From Saprospiraceae bacterium (GTDB taxonomy: Bacteria; Bacteroidota; Bacteroidia; Chitinophagales; Saprospiraceae): a DNA stretch of 64,000 nucleotides. The DNA is taken from contig JAHBTW010000005.1 in NCBI GenBank assembly GCA_019638385.1, forward strand, positions 124,001 to 188,000. Reading direction: 5' to 3'. Shown here one piece after another: positions 41,607 through 49,779 of this stretch (position 1 is its first letter; every line of letters starts with the position of its first letter). The position numbers were made by a program, and so were the translations under genes. The notes under the pieces are model-generated. The model searched no databases. It worked only from the letters and a program-made list of their open reading frames with translations, and was not told where the DNA came from.

Positions 41607-43247
41607 CCACTCAAAATCCGCATACCCGCCGCGCCTGCCGGGAGCGGTACTGCTCGCAAACAAGCCCACCTTGGCGCCGATCCAGGTATCGGGTTTGGCA
41701 TAAAAAGACTTGCCGAGCGGCTCAAATTTCACCCCGTCCGTACTGACGCTGAATTCGCACAGCGCATCAGGGCCGGTCACTTGCACGCGCAGATAAGCCG
41801 TGTTGTCGGGGATGCGCCGCTCTGCCACCACCTGCTCGGCTTGCCCGCCGGGCGCGTTGTGACACAGGATGCGGCTTATTTTGTATCCTTTGGCATCCAT
41901 CGAAATGACCAGGCCGGAATAGTCGTTGCCCATTACCAACAGCCCGGCGCGTTTGCCGTCCCGGTTGAGGGAGTCCACCTGCCAGCTCACCTTAGTGGTA
42001 ACGCTGAAATCTGGGCCGGGAAATTTTTGCAACAGCAACTGCGGCGTCATCCAGAGATTGGGTTGGTCGCCCGGTTGCAGGTGCGGAAACAGGCGCAGGC
42101 GGCCGGTTCCGGGGAGTTGGGCATACCAGGTGATGGAAGGATTGGCGTGCCATTGCCATTGCAGGCCGAGGTCGGCGGCGTCAAATTCATCGCTTTCCAC
42201 CGGAGTTTGTACAGGCACCCGCGCTTTGGTTTTCGGCTTGGCGTGTTGCAGTACCGGCTCGCCGATTCCATCGCCATCTTTGTCAATACCCATCACGGGC
42301 CAGTCCTCGTGCCAGCGCATGGGTTGCAGGTGCATGATGCGACCGTAAGCGCCGCGATCCTGAAAATGAACGAACCAGTTCTCGCCGAACTCCGTTTCCA
42401 CCCAGGCGCCCTGATGCGGCCCGTTGACGGTGGAAAGCCCTTGTTCCATCACGATTTTTTCTTCGTAGGGGCCGGTGATGTTTTTGGAACGCAGAATGAG
42501 TTGCCAGCCCGTGGCCACCCCGCCGGCCGGTGCGAAAATGTAATAATAGCCCTTGCGTTTGTAAAACTTAGGCCCTTCCACCGTAGGGTGCGCATCGTGC
42601 CCGTCGAAAACGTGCCGTCCCTCCCCTACCGTGCCGTTCCCGGCTGCGTTGAGTTGGCGGAGCGTGAGCAGGCTGTTCACCCCGGCGCGGCTGCCCGCCC
42701 ATCCGTGTATCAGCCACACTTTTCCGTCGTCGTCCCACAGCGGACTAGGGTCAATCAAGCCCTTGCCTTCCAGCACCAATTCGGGGGCCGACCACTCGCC
42801 GGCGGGGTCTTCGGTTTTAACCACATAAATACCGAAATCGGGGTCGCCCCAATAGATGTAAAAAATGCCTTTATGATAGCGAAAGCAGGGCGCCCAACAG
42901 CCGTCGCCGTGCCTCGGCAGTGCAAAATGCGCCGCAGGAACCTGCCGTTTCAGTGCATGGCCGATGATGCGCCAATTGACCAAATCCCGCGAGTGCAGCA
43001 CCGGTAGCCCCGGCGTACAATTGAAACTGGACGCCGTCATGTAATAATCATCGCCCACCCGCACCACATCCGGATCAGAATAATCGGCATACAACACCGG
43101 GTTCCGGTAGCTTCCGTCGCCCTGATCGCTCACCCATACCTCCGACACCTGAGCGATAGAGGGCCGGGCCGGCAACATTAGCATAAAGGGTGAAAATAGC
43201 AGCCCGACGGTAGCCCGACGGCGCAGACAACGGATGATATTTTTCAT
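41589..43247 (-). CDS. Glycoside hydrolase family 43 protein
   Basis: A 552-residue secreted enzyme with a signal peptide (LLFSPFMLMLPARPSIAQ). The five-bladed propeller begins with VLYADYSDPDVVRVGDDYYM (catalytic base Asp, about residue 55). Further motifs are INPSPLWDDDG-like LIDPSPLWDDDGKVWLIHGW and TVEGPKFYKRKGYYYIFAPA, with the general acid Glu in VEGPK. Residues about 350-552 form a C-terminal beta-sandwich typical of the xylosidase/arabinofuranosidase branch. In this locus it probably trims arabinose or galactose side chains of pectin. Its C-terminal VKG and stop derive from a TTTAACC repeat. Confidence 0.94.
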   Translation of the reverse strand: MKNIIRCLRRRATVGLLFSPFMLMLPARPSIAQVSEVWVSDQGDGSYRNPVLYADYSDPDVVRVGDDYYMTASSFNCTPGLPVLHSRDLVNWRIIGHALKRQVPAAHFALPRHGDGCWAPCFRYHKGIFYIYWGDPDFGIYVVKTEDPAGEWSAPELVLEGKGLIDPSPLWDDDGKVWLIHGWAGSRAGVNSLLTLRQLNAAGNGTVGEGRHVFDGHDAHPTVEGPKFYKRKGYYYIFAPAGGVATGWQLILRSKNITGPYEEKIVMEQGLSTVNGPHQGAWVETEFGENWFVHFQDRGAYGRIMHLQPMRWHEDWPVMGIDKDGDGIGEPVLQHAKPKTKARVPVQTPVESDEFDAADLGLQWQWHANPSITWYAQLPGTGRLRLFPHLQPGDQPNLWMTPQLLLQKFPGPDFSVTTKVSWQVDSLNRDGKRAGLLVMGNDYSGLVISMDAKGYKISRILCHNAPGGQAEQVVAERRIPDNTAYLRVQVTGPDALCEFSVSTDGVKFEPLGKSFYAKPDTWIGAKVGLFASSTAPGRRGGYADFEWFRVKG

Positions 43248-43272
43248 AATTCGCAATGGATAGTTGGAATGT

Positions 43273-44568
43273 TTAATACCCGAACACGCCGGGCAGCCAG
43301 AGCGAAATCGCCGGCAGGTAGGTAATGAGCACCAATGCCACAATCATTGCCAAAAACAACGGCAGCAGCGGTTTCAGTACCTTGCTGATGGCTATGCCGG
43401 CTACGCCCACCCCCACAAAGAGCACCGACCCCACCGGCGGCGTACACAGTCCGATACACAAATTGAGCACCATGATGATGCCGAAATGCACAGGGTCGAG
43501 GCCCAGCGCCGTCACCACGGGCAGGAAGATGGGGGTGAAAATGAGCACCGCCGGCGTCATGTCCATGAAGATGCCCACAAAAAGCAGGATGAGGTTGATA
43601 ATGAGTAAGATGACTATCTTGTTGTCACTCAATGTGAGCAGTGCCTCGGTCACGCCCTGCGGGATGTTCTCATAAGCCATGATCCACGACATACTCATGG
43701 AGCAGCCGATGAGCAGCAGCACAATGGCCGTGGTGCCCACCGTTTGCAAGAGCACGCCATACAGGTCGGAAATGGATACCTCTTTGTACCACAACCCCAG
43801 CAGCAGCGTATAAACAACCGCCACCGCCGAGGCCTCCGTCGCGGTGAAGATACCGCCCACGATGCCGCCCATTACCACTACCAACAGCAGGAGACTGGGC
43901 AGCGCATCCCAACCCGTGCGCAGCATCGTGCGCAGGCCCACGCTTGCGCCGCGTGGAAAATTCCGCCACTTCGACCACACTCCTGCTACCAGCATGAGCA
44001 AACCGCCCACCAGCAATCCCGGCAGGTAACCCGCCAGAAACAACGCCGCGATGGACACCCCGCCGCTGGCCAGTGAATACACAATCAATATGTTGCTGGG
44101 CGGTATGATCAAACCCGTGGTGGACGACGTGATATTGACCGCCGCAGAAAACTGCCGCGTGTAACCTTCATCTTCCATCCTTTTGGTCATAATGCCGCCA
44201 ATGGCCGAAGCGGCCGCCACTGCCGAGCCGGAGATGGCCCCGAACAGCATGGCCGCTATGATGTTGACGTGCGCCAGCCCGCCCGGCAGCGCCCCCACCA
44301 CCGACTTGGCAAAGTCAATGAGCCGTCGCGCGATACCGCCCCGGTTCATCAGGTTGCCCGCCAAAATAAAAAACGGAATGGCCAGCAGCGAAAAACTGTC
44401 CAAACCCGTGGCCATGCGCTGCGCCACCGTGGTGAATGCCGGCAACGCCGGGATGTTGATCAGCATGGTAGCCATGGCCGCCAATCCAATGCTCCAGGCC
44501 ACCGGCACCCCGATAGACAGCATGACCAGAAAGGTCAGCACCAAAATCGCAATTTCTGTCCAGTTCAT
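43273..44568 (-). CDS. dctM: TRAP transporter large permease (DctM)
   Basis: A 431-residue inner-membrane protein with about 12 transmembrane helices, the ion-coupled transport subunit of a TRAP system. Family features: PVAWSIGLAAMATML at the N-terminus, PFFILAGNLMNRGGI (about 61-75), AISGSAVAAASAIGGIM and FMDMTPAVLIFTPIFLP (about 313-329). It partners the small permease and the binding protein encoded upstream. With uronate catabolic genes on both sides, galacturonate or another hexuronate is the likely cargo. Confidence 0.95.
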   Translation of the reverse strand: MNWTEIAILVLTFLVMLSIGVPVAWSIGLAAMATMLINIPALPAFTTVAQRMATGLDSFSLLAIPFFILAGNLMNRGGIARRLIDFAKSVVGALPGGLAHVNIIAAMLFGAISGSAVAAASAIGGIMTKRMEDEGYTRQFSAAVNITSSTTGLIIPPSNILIVYSLASGGVSIAALFLAGYLPGLLVGGLLMLVAGVWSKWRNFPRGASVGLRTMLRTGWDALPSLLLLVVVMGGIVGGIFTATEASAVAVVYTLLLGLWYKEVSISDLYGVLLQTVGTTAIVLLLIGCSMSMSWIMAYENIPQGVTEALLTLSDNKIVILLIINLILLFVGIFMDMTPAVLIFTPIFLPVVTALGLDPVHFGIIMVLNLCIGLCTPPVGSVLFVGVGVAGIAISKVLKPLLPLFLAMIVALVLITYLPAISLWLPGVFGY

Positions 44569-44613
44569 ATTTCTTCGTTTTTTTGCAGCCGTTGCTCTTT
44601 TTTGATGATCGGC

Positions 44614-44692
44614 CCCTTTAACCTTTTTTACCTCAACTTCGCTCGGTACGACGCCTTTAACCTTTAACCTTTCACTCCTCTAACCTTAACCT
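44614..44692. repeat. Composite repeat copy B (TTTAACC - CTCGGTACGACGCC - TTTAACC)
   Basis: CCCTTTAACC, then CCTCAACTTCGCTCGGTACG, then CGCCTTTAACCTTTAACC and CTAACCTTAACC fill the dctQ-dctM spacer. The words and order match copies A and C. Confidence 0.75.
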
Positions 44693-45188
44693 ACCCCTTC
44701 ACAAACATCCGCCGTCGCTTCGGGTCAGGATCATCCAAAATATCCATCACCTTGTACGCCACCACGAGCAGCCCGCTCGCCGGTAGTGCGGCATACACCA
44801 CCCCCAGCGGCAAGTCCAATGCTGCCGAAGTTTGATTCAGCGCAAAAGTGAGATACACCAAGCGCAGCCCGCCCACCACCATTACACTGGCAGCAAACAG
44901 GATGACGCAGCAGTAGATGACCACATTCACCCGCCGCTTCTGACGCGGTGAGAGCCGGTTGACCAACAGGTCAATACTAAGGTGATGGCCCTGCCCGCTG
45001 GCGTAAGCCGCCCCGAAAAGACCCAGCCATATCAGCAGGTAGCGGGCCAGTTCGTCCGTGAAGGAACTGGGCATTTTCAGCAGGTAGCGCGAGGCCACCT
45101 GCCAGATGACGTTAAGAGTCATCGCGGCGAGGATGCTCACCACGAGGTGCCCCAGCCAGGTGTCGAGAGTAAGGCGCAGTTTATTCAT
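44691..45188 (-). CDS. dctQ: TRAP transporter small permease (DctQ)
   Basis: A 165-residue inner-membrane protein with four transmembrane helices. Family features: TLDTWLGHLVVSILAAMTLN, then FTDELARYLLIWLGLFGAAY and GQGHHLSIDLLVNRL, the usual DctQ core. It forms the membrane complex with DctM. The start ATG at 45188 overlaps the end of the binding-protein gene by eight bases. The C-terminal MFVKG and stop touch the flanking repeat. Confidence 0.93.
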   Translation of the reverse strand: MNKLRLTLDTWLGHLVVSILAAMTLNVIWQVASRYLLKMPSSFTDELARYLLIWLGLFGAAYASGQGHHLSIDLLVNRLSPRQKRRVNVVIYCCVILFAASVMVVGGLRLVYLTFALNQTSAALDLPLGVVYAALPASGLLVVAYKVMDILDDPDPKRRRMFVKG

Positions 45189-46170
45189 GTCCGGTAGATT
45201 GTATGCGTTGGATGAGGCGTTGCAGGTGTGCGGGCGCCGATTGCAGCGCGCCGGCGGTATCTGTTGCAAAGGGCGACTTATCGGGGCGTATTACCGTCAC
45301 GCCGGCGGCCTGCACGGTAGCCAGTGCTTCAGCTTCGGCGACCTTCCACAATTGACGCTGGTAGCGGGCCGACGAGTCGGCGGCCATTTGCACCCAGCCC
45401 TGTTGTTCGGCGTTGAGGCGGTTCCAGGTGGAGGCGCCGACCGTCAGCACATCGGGTATGGCCGTGTGTTCGTCTAAGATGTAATATTTACATACCTCGT
45501 AGTGGCGCGACAGATGGAAGCTCGGCGGGTTGTTCTCTGCGCCGTCCACCACGCCCTGTTGCAGCGCCGTATATAGCTCGCCCCAGGCGATGGGTGTCGG
45601 CGAAGCGCCTAGGTCGCGCACCAACTGCATGGCCGTAGGGCTTTCCTGCACACGTATTTTCAACCCCTTCAGATCGGCGGGGCTGTTTACGGGGCGTTCA
45701 CGGGTATAAAAACTGCGCTTGCCCGCATCGAAGTAGGTCAGGCCGCGTATGAGGTAGGCGTCCATGCCGACGAGCATATCCCGCCCCACCGGGCCGAATA
45801 GCACGGCGTCCGTGTGCGCGTCGTCGCGGAACAGGTATGGCAGGCTGAATACCTGCATATCGGGCGCGAAGTTCTCCAACACCGCCGCCGACACCTTGGT
45901 CATGTCTAAACTACCGATTTGCAGCAGCTCCAAACACTGCCGTTCCGACCCCAACTGCTCGCTGGGGTAAATGTCTAACTTTAATTGCCCGTCAGAATAC
46001 GTTTGCAACAGCTCGCCCATGCGCATCATGCCGAGGTGAACGGGGTGCTTCACATCCAAGCCATGCGCCAGCCGCAGGGTAGCTACTTTTCCGACGCCGT
46101 TTTCACAACCTGACGATGCGAGCAAAGCCGCCAATGCGCAAGCGACGAAGACTGTTTGAATTACTTTCAT
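45181..46170 (-). CDS. dctP: TRAP transporter substrate-binding lipoprotein (DctP)
   Basis: A 329-residue solute-binding protein with a lipobox (LLASSGC, Cys near residue 20). Family features: LRLAHGLDVKHPVHLGMMRM, YPSEQLGSERQCLELLQIGS (about 75-94), and LKGLKIRVQESPTAMQLVRD carrying the carboxylate-binding Arg of TRAP P subunits (about 158-177). VVDGAENNPPSFH supplies the Asn/Ser contacts. A uronate ligand is inferred from the locus. The start at 46170 follows the lipoprotein pattern; the frame up to 46245 runs into hairpin repeats. Confidence 0.94.
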   Translation of the reverse strand: MKVIQTVFVACALAALLASSGCENGVGKVATLRLAHGLDVKHPVHLGMMRMGELLQTYSDGQLKLDIYPSEQLGSERQCLELLQIGSLDMTKVSAAVLENFAPDMQVFSLPYLFRDDAHTDAVLFGPVGRDMLVGMDAYLIRGLTYFDAGKRSFYTRERPVNSPADLKGLKIRVQESPTAMQLVRDLGASPTPIAWGELYTALQQGVVDGAENNPPSFHLSRHYEVCKYYILDEHTAIPDVLTVGASTWNRLNAEQQGWVQMAADSSARYQRQLWKVAEAEALATVQAAGVTVIRPDKSPFATDTAGALQSAPAHLQRLIQRIQSTGHE

Positions 46171-46191
46171 ATTTTGAAATTTTCGGACCGA

Positions 46192-46277
46192 CGCTTGCGA
46201 AACTTCCAAAGTTTCGTAAGCGTAATGTAATGTATTGCCGGGCATACGTTTACGAAGCCTTTAAGGCTTCGCAAACG
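46192..46277. repeat. Tandem pair of GCGAAG-type long hairpins
   Basis: Hairpin A pairs 46192-46205 with 46209-46222 (13 of 14, loop CCA). Hairpin B pairs 46247-46261 with 46263-46277 (14 of 15). Both contain TGCGAA or TACGAA at the same stem position, and in each the single imperfect pair lies at the same place, a G/T-type wobble. They separate the eda gene from dctP and may act as REP-like elements or as an attenuator/terminator. Confidence 0.75.
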
Positions 46278-46281
46278 CACC

Positions 46282-46953
46282 TTAAACACCCCGTACCCGC
46301 GCTATCGTGGCCAGCGTATCGCGCACCGCAGCCGCCAGCCCGGCATAATCGCCTTTATCCAATACGTCTTTGCCGATGAGCTGCGAACCCATGCCCACAC
46401 AACTTACGCCGGCGGCAAACCACCCGCGCAGATTGGCCTCGTCGGGGCTGACCCCGCCCGTAGGCATGATGCTCGTCCAGGGCGAAGGGCCTTTGACGGC
46501 CTTTACAAAGGCAGGCCCCAGGCTGTCGCCGGGAAACACCTTGACGATTTCGCAACCCCACTCCTCGGCCAGTCCTATCTCGGTGGGCGTGAAACATCCT
46601 GCCGACCACAACACCTTGCGCCGGTTGCACACCCGCGCCACATCCTCCCGGAAACTGGGACTGACCACAAAGTCGGCGCCCAATTGAAGGAACAGGCTCG
46701 CCGTGCCGCCGTCTATCACCGAGCCTATGCCGAGGGCCATTTCCGGCAGCTCGCGGTGTACATACCGACACAGTACAGCAAACACCTCGTGAGCGCCGTC
46801 GCCCCGGTTGGTAAATTCCAACACCCGCGCACCTCCCTCATAGCAGGCAGTCACTACGGCCTTAGCTATTTCGAGGTCGTGATGATAGAACAAGGGTACC
46901 AAACCCGTTTGGGTCATTTTTTGGGCTACCGCTATGCGGTTATGTTTTGCCAT
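46282..46953 (-). CDS. eda: KDPG/KHG aldolase
   Basis: Splits 2-keto-3-deoxy-6-phosphogluconate into pyruvate and glyceraldehyde 3-phosphate, the last step of the uronate pathway. In the 223 residues the class I aldolase motifs are visible: GGARVLEFTNRGD (about 35-47), LGIGSVIDG (about 75-83) and CEIVKVFPGDSLG, whose Lys forms the Schiff base (about 134). IMPTGGVSP is the phosphate-binding loop. It is the final gene of the uxaC-kdgK-eda stretch; a hairpin pair follows its stop. Confidence 0.95.
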   Translation of the reverse strand: MAKHNRIAVAQKMTQTGLVPLFYHHDLEIAKAVVTACYEGGARVLEFTNRGDGAHEVFAVLCRYVHRELPEMALGIGSVIDGGTASLFLQLGADFVVSPSFREDVARVCNRRKVLWSAGCFTPTEIGLAEEWGCEIVKVFPGDSLGPAFVKAVKGPSPWTSIMPTGGVSPDEANLRGWFAAGVSCVGMGSQLIGKDVLDKGDYAGLAAAVRDTLATIARVRGV

Positions 46954-46980
46954 GATTTTTTCTGTTTTGTAACTATTTTA

Positions 46981-47055
46981 AAGCTGCGAGCTGCGAGCTT
47001 TGAGCCGCGAGTTCCAAATGCAAACTCGCAGCTCGCAACTCATAGCTCGTAGCTA
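46981..47055. repeat. CGAGCT-word repeat between kdgK and eda
   Basis: Permutations of GCTGCGAGCTGCGAGCTTTG occur in one direction, then inverted words (ACTCGCAGCTCGCAACT, AGCTCGTAGCT). The block can fold as a long imperfect palindrome. Confidence 0.75.
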
Positions 47056-47074
47056 ACTGAACTAATACTGCAAA

Positions 47075-48112
47075 CTACCTCGACACCCGCCCGCTCGCAT
47101 CTCCACCCATGAGCGTCTCTACTTCTTTCACCGTGACCAAGTTGGCATCGCCATAAATGGTGTGCTTGAGACAGGACGCCGCCACTGCGAAATTGAGCGC
47201 CCGCTGATCGTCTTCCGGCCAGGTAAGCAGGCCGTATATAAGGCCGCCCATGAAGCTGTCGCCCCCGCCCACTCGATCCACAATGTGCGTGATCTGGTAG
47301 CTCGGCGACTCGTACAGCGTAGCGCCGTCGTAGAGCACGCCTGCCCAAGTGTTGTGGCTGGCGTTGATGCTCCCGCGCAGCGTAGTGATTACCTTTTTGG
47401 CGCGAGGGAATAGCTGCATCAGTTGTTTCAAAACGGAAAGATAAGCCTGAGCATCTACCGAGTGGCCCTGCGTTACGTCCACGCCTTCGGGGTGCAGGCC
47501 GAAGTGCTTTTCGGCGTCTTCCTCGTTGCCCAATATCACATCGCAGCCTTCTACCAAAGCGGGCATGATGTCGCCGGGTTTTTTGCCGTACTTCCACAGG
47601 TTTTTGCGGTAGTTGAGGTCGGTGGAAACCGTAACGCCCATGCGGTTGGCCGTTTGTATGGCTTCGAGGCAGGCATCGGCTGCACCCTGCGACAAAGCGG
47701 GAGTGATGCCGGTCCAGTGGAACCACGCGGCATTCCGAAACACCTCCTCCCAGTCAATCATGCCTGCCTGTATGGAGGCCATGCCGCTGTGGGCGCGGTC
47801 ATATACCACTTTGCTACCCCGGCTCACGGCGCCCATTTCTAAAAAATAGATACCGAGGCGCTCGCCGCCGCGCAGTACATGACGGGTGCCTACGTTGCGC
47901 TTGCGCATCTCCATGAGGGCGCATTCGCCGATGTCATTGTCGGGGACGCGGGTGACGAACTCGGTGGGCAGGCCGTAGTTGGCCAACGATACCGCCACGT
48001 TGCTCTCTCCTCCGCCATACACCACGTCAAATTCGCCGGCCTGACTAAACCGCTTGAATCCCGGCGGCGTAAGGCGCAACATGATTTCACCAAAAGTGAC
48101 TACGTTTTTCAT
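47075..48112 (-). CDS. kdgK: 2-keto-3-deoxygluconate kinase (PfkB family)
   Basis: Phosphorylates 2-keto-3-deoxygluconate to KDPG. The 345 residues show the ribokinase fold: VVTFGEIMLRLTPPG at the start, DVVYGGGESNVAVSLANYG (about 29-47, glycine motif) and the C-terminal ATP/anion-hole motif DRVGGGDSFMGGLIYGLL (about 283-300), with the catalytic Asp in GGGD. SQAGEFDVVYGG is typical of KDG kinases. Its start overlaps the uxaC stop by four bases (ATGA). Confidence 0.95.
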   Translation of the reverse strand: MKNVVTFGEIMLRLTPPGFKRFSQAGEFDVVYGGGESNVAVSLANYGLPTEFVTRVPDNDIGECALMEMRKRNVGTRHVLRGGERLGIYFLEMGAVSRGSKVVYDRAHSGMASIQAGMIDWEEVFRNAAWFHWTGITPALSQGAADACLEAIQTANRMGVTVSTDLNYRKNLWKYGKKPGDIMPALVEGCDVILGNEEDAEKHFGLHPEGVDVTQGHSVDAQAYLSVLKQLMQLFPRAKKVITTLRGSINASHNTWAGVLYDGATLYESPSYQITHIVDRVGGGDSFMGGLIYGLLTWPEDDQRALNFAVAASCLKHTIYGDANLVTVKEVETLMGGDASGRVSR

Positions 48113-49533
48113 ATTGTTGTAAGGTTTTTATCAAATCCGAAATACCGCACTGCATTGCGGTAACTGATGTCCCGTACTACCTCTCCGATCCAGTCTGTTT
48201 CTTCGGCGGGGAGTTCGCCGTTTTCTATTTCTGTGCCGAACAAATTGCACAAAGTGCGGCGGAAATACTCGTGGCGCGGGTACGACAGGAAGGAGCGCGA
48301 GTCGGTGAGCATGCCCACAAAGCGGCTCAGCATGCCCATGTTGGAGAGGGCGTTGATCTGTCGCTCCATGCCATCTTTTTGATCCAAAAACCACCAGGCC
48401 GATCCGAACTGTATTTTGCCGGGCGTGGAGCCGTCGTTGAAATTGCCGATCATGGTGGCCATGAGTTCGTTATCTGTCGGGTTCACATTGTAGAGGATGG
48501 TTTTAGCAAGGCGGTTGTCGGCATCCAAACGATCGAGGAAGCGTGCCAGCGGTTGTGCCTGCTGGAAATCGCCGATGCTGTCCCAGCCGGTATCGGGGCC
48601 TGATCGGCGCATGGCGCGGGTGTTGTTGTTGCGCAGCGCGCCGAGGTGGAATTGCTGCACCCAGCCTTTTTCGTGATCCCAGAGGGCAAACTCGTGCAGC
48701 AGGGCGCTTTTTATTTTCAGGGTTTCAATGGCATTGAGGTGTTCGCCGCTGCGTATTTTCCGGAAGGCATTTTTTATCTCCTGTTCGGTGTAATCGGCTA
48801 CATATACCTGCTCCAAACCGTGGTCGCTCAGGCAACTGCCATGCTGCGCAAAAAAGTCGTGGCGATTTTTCAGCGCGGCGAGGAAGTCCTCGTATTGTAC
48901 GATGCCCGTGCCGGCTGCGGCAGCGAGTTGATCGGTCCAGGCATTAAACGTCTCCGGGTTTTCCACGGCCATAGCCTTGTCGGGACGGAAGGCCGGCAGC
49001 ACCACGATGCCCGCCTCCGGGTCGGCAGCGATCTTGCGATGCCATTCGAGCGAATCAGTGGGGTCATCGGTGGTGCAGAGGAGGCGCACGTTCATCTTGC
49101 GCAGGAGGTTGCGCACAGAGTATTCGGGACGGCGCAGCATTTCGCTCGTCTGCTCGTAAATGGCGCGGGCCGTTTTGGGCGAAAGCAGTTCGGTGATGCC
49201 GAAATAGCGCCGCAATTCCAGATGCGACCAGTGATACAATGGATTGCGGAGCGTATAGGGCGCCGTTTCGGCCCATTTTTCAAACTTCTCCCAATCGCTC
49301 GCCGCGCCGGTGCAGTAGTCTTCCGGGATGCCCTGCGTGCGCATGGCGCGCCATTTGTAATGGTCGCCGTAGAGCCATACCTGCGTGAGGTTTTCAAAAT
49401 TGTGGTCTTCCGCAATTTGCTGCGGAGGCAGGTGGTTGTGGTAATCCACGATGGGCATGGGCGCCGCAAACTCATGGTAGAGCCGCTGTGCCGCCGCCGT
49501 ATGCAGCATGAAGTTGTCGTTGAGAAAGGTCAT
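48109..49533 (-). CDS. uxaC: Glucuronate/galacturonate isomerase
   Basis: Converts D-galacturonate to D-tagaturonate (and glucuronate to fructuronate). At 474 residues it matches the family length. Visible signatures: PIVDYHNHLPPQQIAEDHNF (about 28-47) with the HxH metal ligands, LYHWSHLELRRYFGI, LCTTDDPTDSLEWH (about 157-170), GLEQVYVADYTEQE and SDPRSF-like GMLTDSRSFLSYPRHEYFRR. It is coupled to kdgK by a four-base overlap and preceded by a repeat-rich spacer. Confidence 0.96.
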   Translation of the reverse strand: MTFLNDNFMLHTAAAQRLYHEFAAPMPIVDYHNHLPPQQIAEDHNFENLTQVWLYGDHYKWRAMRTQGIPEDYCTGAASDWEKFEKWAETAPYTLRNPLYHWSHLELRRYFGITELLSPKTARAIYEQTSEMLRRPEYSVRNLLRKMNVRLLCTTDDPTDSLEWHRKIAADPEAGIVVLPAFRPDKAMAVENPETFNAWTDQLAAAAGTGIVQYEDFLAALKNRHDFFAQHGSCLSDHGLEQVYVADYTEQEIKNAFRKIRSGEHLNAIETLKIKSALLHEFALWDHEKGWVQQFHLGALRNNNTRAMRRSGPDTGWDSIGDFQQAQPLARFLDRLDADNRLAKTILYNVNPTDNELMATMIGNFNDGSTPGKIQFGSAWWFLDQKDGMERQINALSNMGMLSRFVGMLTDSRSFLSYPRHEYFRRTLCNLFGTEIENGELPAEETDWIGEVVRDISYRNAVRYFGFDKNLTTI

Positions 49534-49551
49534 TTTACTTGTTTTTTCTTT

Positions 49552-49776
49552 TTAGCTACGAGCTTTGAGCCGCGAGCTATGAGTTTTCGAGCGATACTTA
49601 CTTGCAGTTCGTAGCATACAAATCACAACTTGTTTATTCTTTTTAGCTGCGAGCCGCGAGCTTTTAGCCGCGAGTTTCACAGCCCCACAGCTAATTGCTT
49701 ACAACTTTTTCTTTAGCTACGAGCCGCGCTTTTAGCTGCGAGTTTAGCAACTCGTAGCTCGAAGCTCGCAGCTTGA
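49552..49776. repeat. Long CGAGC/TAGCT-word repeat array between uxaA and uxaC
   Basis: At least ten permuted units of AGCTACGAGCTTTGAGCCGCGAG occur, interrupted by unique bits (49598-49640), and end in inverted units (ACTCGTAGCTCGAAGCTCGC). This is the longest member of the family in the window and accounts for nearly all of the 246-base spacer. Confidence 0.8.
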
Positions 49777-49779
49777 ATA

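Noticed and set aside
49552..49776. Possible CRISPR array, because of repeated ~20-base units
   Set aside because: Units vary in length and order with no constant repeat or unique equal-length spacers, and no cas genes are near.
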